Source of the DNA: Dasania marina DSM 21967
GTDB taxonomy: Bacteria > Pseudomonadota > Gammaproteobacteria > Pseudomonadales > Dasaniaceae
Reading direction: 5' to 3'
NCBI RefSeq assembly: GCF_000373485.1
Contig: NZ_KB891576.1
Coordinates: 434,001 to 498,000, forward strand
Length of the DNA stretch: 64,000 nucleotides
In this document: positions 58,461 through 64,000 of the stretch, piece by piece
Layout of the letters: every line of letters begins with the position of its first letter
Numbering within the stretch: position 1 is the stretch's first letter
Made by a program: the position numbers and the translations under genes
Notes under the pieces: generated by a model
Databases searched by the model: none
What the model saw: only the letters and a program-made list of their open reading frames with translations
Told to the model about the DNA's origin: nothing

Positions 58461-59195
58461 TCAAGCCAATAAGTTTTCTACTTCTGCCAATTCGGCTTTG
58501 GTGTTAATGCCTAACACTTCCTGTGGATCACCTTCCACAAAGGCGCAGTTAAGACCTTTGCTTTTAGCGATGGCAACAACATCGGTTAAGTAATACTCAC
58601 CTTTAGAATTATCATCCGTAATCGCATCTAATAATTCAAACAGGTATTGGCCGTCAAAAGCCATCACCCCAGAATTACAGAGGTTGGAAGCTTTTAACTG
58701 CTCGTTACAGTCAACAAATTCAACTATAGCCTCTAACTGACCATCTGCGCCTTCTTGTAAGCGACCATATTGCAATGGATCATCAGGGCGAAAGCCTAAC
58801 ACCACTACCGCAGGCTGGGCGGCGCTATGCCGCTCTGCTAATAAACGCTGTAACGTAGCAGTGGTAATTAAAGGCGTATCGCCATAAACCACCAACACAT
58901 CACCATGAAAATCTTCCAGCATAGCTCTAACGGCTTTTACCGCATCGCCAGTGCCTGACTGCTGATGCTGTATCGCGGTTAGGCGTGGTGCGACACAGGC
59001 TTTTACGTTATCCATATCGGGGCCTATCACCACCACGCACTTGTCAGGGTTAATGCCATCCACTGCTTTTAATAAGTGGCTAATTAAAGGCTGACCTTTT
59101 AAAGGCTGTAACACTTTCGGCAAATCCGATTGCATGCGCGTGCCTTTGCCCGCGCCTAATACCACTACGGCTACTTCTGCTTGTTGCTGGCTCAT
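58461..59195 (-). CDS. Nucleotidyltransferase resembling the GlmU N-terminal (pyrophosphorylase) domain
   Basis: 244 residues. VVLGAGKGTRMQSDLPKVLQ (residues 11-30; catalytic K27) is the nucleotide-sugar pyrophosphorylase signature. QQSGTGDAV, VVYGDTPLI, NSGVM and GEYYLTDVVAIAKSKG follow in GlmU order. The GlmU C-terminal left-handed beta-helix acetyltransferase domain is absent, and the frame ends cleanly. A UDP-sugar-type product is likely (GlcNAc-1-P or MurNAc-1-P as candidates). An APH-type kinase encoded upstream in the same run could supply the sugar 1-phosphate. Confidence 0.86.
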   Translation of the reverse strand: MSQQQAEVAVVVLGAGKGTRMQSDLPKVLQPLKGQPLISHLLKAVDGINPDKCVVVIGPDMDNVKACVAPRLTAIQHQQSGTGDAVKAVRAMLEDFHGDVLVVYGDTPLITTATLQRLLAERHSAAQPAVVVLGFRPDDPLQYGRLQEGADGQLEAIVEFVDCNEQLKASNLCNSGVMAFDGQYLFELLDAITDDNSKGEYYLTDVVAIAKSKGLNCAFVEGDPQEVLGINTKAELAEVENLLA

Positions 59196-59274
59196 AACAA
59201 TTCTTCTTTTAACGCTTATTAATAACGGGTATTCGGGTTCTGCTTATCGCTAGCGCTTATTGAGCATCGGACAC

Positions 59275-60795
59275 TTATTTAGCATCGGGATGAAAAGCTG
59301 AATCCGGATAGGGATACCACCAATCGTGCATAATGGGGTCGGCGTCTTGTATCACCATTTTACTTTGACGGAAGGCATTTAAACCTTCGCGGCCCAGCTC
59401 GCGACCCAAGCCCGACATTTTGGCACCGCCAAAGGGTAAGGCATCGTTATCTATCATAGGGTTGTTGACCCATACCATGCCGGTCTGTAATAGCTCGGTG
59501 GCTTTAGTCGCTTCTTTAAAGTCGTTAGTAAAGATACAAGCACCTAAACCAAACCGTGAGTTATTGGCTTTGGCTATCGCCTCATCCACATCTTTCACTC
59601 GACAAATCGCCGCTACAGGGCCGAACACTTCCGAGTTCATAATTTCCATATCATCGGTAACATCGGTCAAAATAGTAGGCTCGTAATAAGCGCCGGTATC
59701 AAAACCGTCAGGGATTTTGCCACCGCAGACTATGGTTGCACCTTGCGCAACAGTTTTGTCTACCAGGTTTTTAATTCTATCTCTGGCGGCCATATTCACC
59801 ACCGGGCCTATTTCGGCCTTGCTTAAACCGTGGCCTATACGCAAGGCTTTGGCACGCTTGGCAAAGGCCTCTACAAATTCATCGTGTATGTCATCCACCA
59901 CAAAAAAGCGTTCAGCAGAGGTGCACACTTGGCCACTTAAATGAAAGGCGGCACAGATGCTGCCCGCGGCGGCGATGTCTATATCGGCAGACGCGGCAAT
60001 AATCATGGCATCGTTACCACCCGCTTCTATCACCGCTGGTTTCATCGCTTCGGCACAAGCGATATTGACCCTGCGACCGACTGCGACACTGCCAGTAAAG
60101 GCCACCGCATGGGTCAACTCAGAAGCAACTAGATGACTACCCACACTGGCGTTACCGGTGATACAAGAGGCCAAGCCTTCGGGCAGCACTTTAAAGTGAT
60201 CCATAAACATCAGCGAACTGATAGAGGTCGCCTCGGCAGGCTTCATCACAAAGGCATTACCGCAAGCCAACGAAGCCGCGGCCGTCCAGGCGAATAATAA
60301 AATAGGGAAGTTAAAAGGCATGATATGCACACTCACCCCTAAAGGCTCGTAGCGGCAATACTGAAAAGACCCAATCTGAGTAGTACCGGCAATATGACCG
60401 CCATCATCACGGGCCATTTCAGCCATGTAACGAAACACGGGGCCTACGTTGGCAATTTCACCCAACGCTTCGGGGTAGGGTTTGCCCATTTCTAAACTCA
60501 TCGCCTCAGCTACGGGCTGATGATTGGCGTGTTCTATAGAATCGGCAATTTTATGCAAATACGCCGCGCGAGTTTTGGCGTCGGTATTGGCCCATTTTTT
60601 TTGTGCAGCGTTGGCAATGGTTAAAATTTTATCAATCTCTTGCTCGGTAGGGCTGGCTATTTCAGACACCTGCTGTTCGGTAGCAGGATTGATAACCGGT
60701 ATGCGCACATCGGAAACTGAATCGTGCAGGGCGTTGTTATAAAAAATTTTACCCGCACAATCCACTAAACCATTTCTTTTTTCACTGTTGCTCAT
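59275..60795 (-). CDS. NAD(P)-dependent aldehyde dehydrogenase
   Basis: 506 residues. The base is in AVIEAGGNDAMI (E257), a variant of ELGGKS, and the nucleophile in LSGQVCTSAERF (C291). MPFNFPILLFAW and PFGGAKMSGLGRELG are ALDH motifs. An AGGAAG lies about 9 bases before the ATG. It sits 46 bases below the kinase and 79 above the nucleotidyltransferase, in a five-gene run. The EAGGND variant is seen in succinate-semialdehyde / lactaldehyde-type members, but the substrate is not settled. Confidence 0.92.
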   Translation of the reverse strand: MSNSEKRNGLVDCAGKIFYNNALHDSVSDVRIPVINPATEQQVSEIASPTEQEIDKILTIANAAQKKWANTDAKTRAAYLHKIADSIEHANHQPVAEAMSLEMGKPYPEALGEIANVGPVFRYMAEMARDDGGHIAGTTQIGSFQYCRYEPLGVSVHIMPFNFPILLFAWTAAASLACGNAFVMKPAEATSISSLMFMDHFKVLPEGLASCITGNASVGSHLVASELTHAVAFTGSVAVGRRVNIACAEAMKPAVIEAGGNDAMIIAASADIDIAAAGSICAAFHLSGQVCTSAERFFVVDDIHDEFVEAFAKRAKALRIGHGLSKAEIGPVVNMAARDRIKNLVDKTVAQGATIVCGGKIPDGFDTGAYYEPTILTDVTDDMEIMNSEVFGPVAAICRVKDVDEAIAKANNSRFGLGACIFTNDFKEATKATELLQTGMVWVNNPMIDNDALPFGGAKMSGLGRELGREGLNAFRQSKMVIQDADPIMHDWWYPYPDSAFHPDAK

Positions 60796-60841
60796 GGTGA
60801 TACTTCCTATCTATACATCTATAAATTTAATAAATTGATGC

Positions 60842-61915
60842 TTACTCGCAGAGCATGCCTCGAACTATGCCGGCATCAAACTGTAAGGGCGCAGAAACAA
60901 AACCCGGATGATTTCTATCCAACCAGTCGGCAAGTAACTGCAACTCTGGATTCAATAGAGATTGCTCTAGCAAGCGCTGCACGCGGGGTAAATAATCTAG
61001 GTAATGAGCCTTGCGGTCGCGCACACACAGGCGTACGAATATGCCCACAATTTTTATATGCCTATGAGCGCCTAATACGCTGTAGTCATAATGGAAATCG
61101 GCCGCCTGTTGAGGGCTAAAATCTTTGAGGTAATTTTGAATTAAGCGCTGCGCCATGGTTTGGTCTACATCGCGCCTAGCATCTTCAAACAAAGACACCA
61201 TGTCATAGGCGCGGGAGCCGATTAAAGCATCTTGAAAATCGAGCAGGCCGCAGCTATTTAAACCACTTTCGCCCTCTATCACCATCAGGTTATCAACATG
61301 ATAATCGCGCAACACCATGCATTCATTATCGCGCGAGAGCTGCGCCAATAATTGCTGCCACACGTCCATATATTCACGGCGTAAGTTGGCCGAAATCTGG
61401 CCTCCGGTTCTGGCTGGCCAATACCAATCTATAAATAAGGCAGCTTCGTCTAGGTAATAACCTTGGTCGTACCTAGGGATATCGATTCGACTAACATCTA
61501 AATCATTGTGCAAACGCGCCAAGGCATTAATTGCCAAACTATATAAGGGCTCTGCTTGCGCGCCAGCATCGAGTAACTGGGTATAGGTTTGATTGCCAAA
61601 GTCTTCAATAATGGCAAAACCATTTTGTTCATCTAAGGCGTGAATTTTGGGCGCCCGTAAACCTACCGACAACAAATATTCAGCCACATTTATGTAACTG
61701 TCCATATCTTCGCTGTCGGGCGGAGAATCCATCAGCAGCGCCGACTGGCCATTATGGCTCAGGCGAAAATATCGACGAAAAGAGGCATCGGCCGTTAAAG
61801 CATCTAGCTGCCAATCATGCCAGGCAGTTTCCGCTAAAAAGGCGGCTCTTAAAACAGATCGCTGCTCGCCTTTATTACCGGCGTCAGCAACCACTACACT
61901 GTTTTTAGCACACAT
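60842..61915 (-). CDS. APH-family phosphotransferase, AmgK-like sugar kinase
   Basis: 357 residues from the ATG at 61913-61915. It has the catalytic loop VLRDYHVDNLMVI (D204, N209) and the metal-binding LLDFQDALIGSRAYDMVSL (D226), diagnostic for the APH/choline-kinase superfamily. The LDFQDA and RDYH forms match AmgK, the anomeric MurNAc/GlcNAc kinase of peptidoglycan recycling. The frame is also open to an ATG at 61975, but that start would place the TonB-receptor terminator (61944-61963) inside the gene. GGAG sits 5 bases before 61915, so the shorter form is preferred. With the GlmU-like gene it could form a kinase/uridylyltransferase pair. Confidence 0.85.
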   Translation of the reverse strand: MCAKNSVVVADAGNKGEQRSVLRAAFLAETAWHDWQLDALTADASFRRYFRLSHNGQSALLMDSPPDSEDMDSYINVAEYLLSVGLRAPKIHALDEQNGFAIIEDFGNQTYTQLLDAGAQAEPLYSLAINALARLHNDLDVSRIDIPRYDQGYYLDEAALFIDWYWPARTGGQISANLRREYMDVWQQLLAQLSRDNECMVLRDYHVDNLMVIEGESGLNSCGLLDFQDALIGSRAYDMVSLFEDARRDVDQTMAQRLIQNYLKDFSPQQAADFHYDYSVLGAHRHIKIVGIFVRLCVRDRKAHYLDYLPRVQRLLEQSLLNPELQLLADWLDRNHPGFVSAPLQFDAGIVRGMLCE

Positions 61916-61943
61916 ATGCGCTCCAAAAAATACGGATAAAAGA

Positions 61944-61963
61944 GCTGCACCCGAAGGTGCAGC
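61944..61963 (-). terminator. Terminator of the partial TonB receptor, UUCG-capped
   Basis: Minus strand: GCTGCACC-TTCG-GGTGCAGC, a perfect 8-bp stem capped by the very stable UUCG tetraloop, followed by TCTTTTATCC. It lies 61-80 bases past the receptor stop. Confidence 0.8.
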
Positions 61964-62023
61964 CAAACTAGTCATACAGACCTAGGGGATAAGCCTAACT
62001 ATTCAAACTAGAAACGGTACTCT

Positions 62024-64000
62024 CTAGAAACGGTACTGTGCTTGCACACCTACCCAACGTGGTGGGCCGTAAATTTCTAGGGAATAACCGAAAAATTCAG
62101 CCAAGTCGAAAGCGTAGGTACGATATTCTTTATCGCCAGCATTCTTAACAAAAGCAGCAATATCCCAGTTTTCTTGTGCGTAACTAACACGCGCATTCCA
62201 AATGGTATATGAGCTAGTCATTGCTAACGGACTATTTACCGTACTCAGCTCCTGCTCATCAACATACTGCCCGTCAACTTGCACGGCAAAATCACCGCCA
62301 TTAAATTCCCAACTTTTTCTAATTAACAAATTAGCGGTTAAATCAGGTGATGTGGTTTTAGTTTGGTCGCCTACTGCGCCAACAACATCTTCCACTTCGG
62401 TGTCAAGAACAGCTGCACCTATAGAAATATCCCAGCCGTCAGCTGGTGACATATATAGTTCAACTTCACCACCTGTCACTGTTGCGTCATTGTTCACAAC
62501 CACAGAGGTTAAGCCAACAAATACAAAGCCTTGATAGTCTTGATAATCATACTGGAACGCACTGGCGTTCAACCGAACACGCCCATCAAGCCATTCAGAT
62601 TTAATACCTACCTCATAGCTAGTTAATATTTCTGGTTCATAAGACAAGACATCTGTTGGCAGTAAACCATCTAAAGGCGCTGTAAAACCACCACCTTTCA
62701 TGCCTCTATTAACACCCGCATACATCAGCACATCTTCAGTCAAGCTCCAGTCTAATTGCAACTTACCTGAATAATCTTCATCACGACGCTCAAATTCTTG
62801 AGTGCCGGGAAGCGACAAAACAGTATTATCAAAAGGATCATCAAAGCTCAGTAAATAGGCACAATCATAAGGAGTACCAGGGCCAACACCTAATGCTAAC
62901 GCACCTGGATCTTCAGTTTCAGCACATTCACTTGTTAGATCATATTCTTTTTCATCCTCAGTCCAACGAACACCAGCCGTTAACAACAGGGCCTCTGTTA
63001 GATCATATTCAACCTGACCAAACACCGAGAAAGATTCAGTTTTCAACGTATAATTATTAACTGAAGCGCCACCAAATGTTGGCTCATCAATACGAGAATT
63101 ATACTCGCCGTCGATATTTAAATAATACAAGCCACCCTGCCATTTCAGATTTTCACTCTCACCATTTAAGCGTAGCTCTTGCGAGAACTGATCAACATCT
63201 GCTGCAGCGTGATACCACAAATAAGAAGCTGGGGTGCTATCTGAATCTTCTTGGAAGTATTTACTAATTTCTTGTGCATCTGTAATTGATGTAACTGTAA
63301 AATTATCGGTTTCAATTTCAACAGTCATCATAAGGCCGTGTGAATCTTTATCTACCTGACCTTGAACATTGGGCGCGCCTTCGTTAGCACCAGGATAATC
63401 ATCCGCGGTACCTGCCCCATCGGTTCGATTACCCTCACCGTTCACATACAAATCACTACCGTAAAACTCAGTACCTGCACTAGTTACGATATGGTCATAA
63501 ACACCACCAGCAGCATGATCGGTAATATTTTGCCAAGCCGATAAATTGATCGTCGATTTATCGTTCACTTCAAACTGTAACTGACCGCGCCAGCTAAAAT
63601 TATCACGTACACGTAGATCTTTCGCCTTATTGCCACTGGCATCCACATACTTATTATCGAAATAGCCATCAGCCGTCTCTCTCAATAAAGAGAATCGACC
63701 CAATATGTTATCGGTTATAGGGCCACTAACGGCTCCCTCAACGCGAACTTGATCAAAATCACCTAAGGTTAAATCAATATAACCCTCGAACTCTTCGGTA
63801 GGCTTTTTATTGATGATGTGCATCAAGCCGCCCGTTGCGTTACGGCCGAATAAGGTACCTTGTGGGCCACGTAGAATTTCCACACGATCTACATCAAACA
63901 TTTGGAAGCCAGCAGCACCCGTATTCGAAATATAAACACCATCAACATACATAGCAGTAGGTGCTTCTTGGTGATCGGCAAAGTCATTTTGGCCTACACC
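62024..64000 (-). CDS. TonB-dependent outer-membrane receptor, C-terminal part (start outside the window)
   Basis: Partial, at least 658 residues. The frame runs off the right edge with no start. Plug sequences YVDGVYISNTGAAGFQMFDVDRVEILRGPQGTLFGRNATGGLMHII are near the edge; the barrel ends GPPRWVGVQAQYRF, with the usual terminal aromatic. A large share of residues are Asp, Glu, Tyr and Asn. The ligand is unknown. It is followed by a UUCG-capped terminator and then by the kinase operon on the same strand. Confidence 0.93.
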   Translation of the reverse strand, partial: GVGQNDFADHQEAPTAMYVDGVYISNTGAAGFQMFDVDRVEILRGPQGTLFGRNATGGLMHIINKKPTEEFEGYIDLTLGDFDQVRVEGAVSGPITDNILGRFSLLRETADGYFDNKYVDASGNKAKDLRVRDNFSWRGQLQFEVNDKSTINLSAWQNITDHAAGGVYDHIVTSAGTEFYGSDLYVNGEGNRTDGAGTADDYPGANEGAPNVQGQVDKDSHGLMMTVEIETDNFTVTSITDAQEISKYFQEDSDSTPASYLWYHAAADVDQFSQELRLNGESENLKWQGGLYYLNIDGEYNSRIDEPTFGGASVNNYTLKTESFSVFGQVEYDLTEALLLTAGVRWTEDEKEYDLTSECAETEDPGALALGVGPGTPYDCAYLLSFDDPFDNTVLSLPGTQEFERRDEDYSGKLQLDWSLTEDVLMYAGVNRGMKGGGFTAPLDGLLPTDVLSYEPEILTSYEVGIKSEWLDGRVRLNASAFQYDYQDYQGFVFVGLTSVVVNNDATVTGGEVELYMSPADGWDISIGAAVLDTEVEDVVGAVGDQTKTTSPDLTANLLIRKSWEFNGGDFAVQVDGQYVDEQELSTVNSPLAMTSSYTIWNARVSYAQENWDIAAFVKNAGDKEYRTYAFDLAEFFGYSLEIYGPPRWVGVQAQYRF

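Noticed and set aside
58094-58472. Plus-strand frames opposite the MFS gene
   Set aside because: Shadows of the membrane-protein coding strand, without ribosome sites.
1-64000. Prophage, integron or genomic-island borders
   Set aside because: No integrase, transposase, tRNA or attachment repeat was found; the region reads as ordinary chromosome with a catabolic emphasis.

Overview
The window looks like chromosomal DNA of a marine, heterotrophic gammaproteobacterium. The evidence is three large TonB-dependent receptors, two diguanylate cyclases, a YgjV-type membrane protein, a DUF3422 protein, tight gene packing and moderate GC. An affinity with the Cellvibrionales/Spongiibacteraceae type is an impression from gene content only. 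No rRNA, tRNA, CRISPR array, phage or transposase gene was seen.

Layout. 1-6.5 kb: a cupin plus FAD-oxidoreductase pair (the latter cut by the window edge), an aldehyde dehydrogenase, a diguanylate cyclase, a small membrane-anchored protein, a TRIC-type channel protein and a periplasmic binding protein. 6.6-15.6 kb: a polyamine block with a PuuA-like glutamine synthetase and PuuD-like hydrolase, divergent from a PuuB-like oxidase and a TetR regulator. It continues with an SDR, an NhaC-type antiporter, a class III aminotransferase and its GntR regulator. 16-26.6 kb: a membrane protein, serine hydrolase, LuxR regulator and TPR-sulfotransferase in one direction, then two related TonB-dependent receptors converging on a 2OG-Fe(II) oxygenase. 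26.9-38.8 kb: APC permease, aldehyde dehydrogenase, iron alcohol dehydrogenase, the 1801-residue trifunctional propionyl-CoA synthase (Pcs) and an AcuI-type acrylyl-CoA reductase. 38.9-47.4 kb: mostly housekeeping or signalling genes, including an acidic/basic pair of very small proteins. 47.4-55.7 kb: a second cupin plus FAD-oxidoreductase pair with LysR, two tandem Tat-type flavin amine oxidases and an AraC regulator. 55.9-64 kb: a minus-strand run of TonB receptor (partial), AmgK-like kinase, aldehyde dehydrogenase, GlmU N-domain-like nucleotidyltransferase, MFS transporter and saccharopine-dehydrogenase-like protein.

How it may work together. The glutamylated-polyamine genes (about 6.6-11 kb) and the 3-hydroxypropionate genes (about 30-39 kb) share a 16-bp palindrome of the form CCGAA-N6-TTCGG, found in the puu divergent promoter and upstream of the iron alcohol dehydrogenase. 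I infer one TetR regulon. It could take a C3 diamine or aminopropyl unit through beta-alanine and malonate semialdehyde to 3-hydroxypropionate, and then through Pcs to propionyl-CoA, with AcuI clearing leaked acrylyl-CoA. A separate inferred regulon (a CCCC/GGGG motif) may join the LuxR operon to the two related TonB receptors. Intergenic regions carry several repeat families: heptamer tandem repeats, CCGG hairpin repeats, and an approximately 80-bp direct repeat whose stems differ by compensatory changes.
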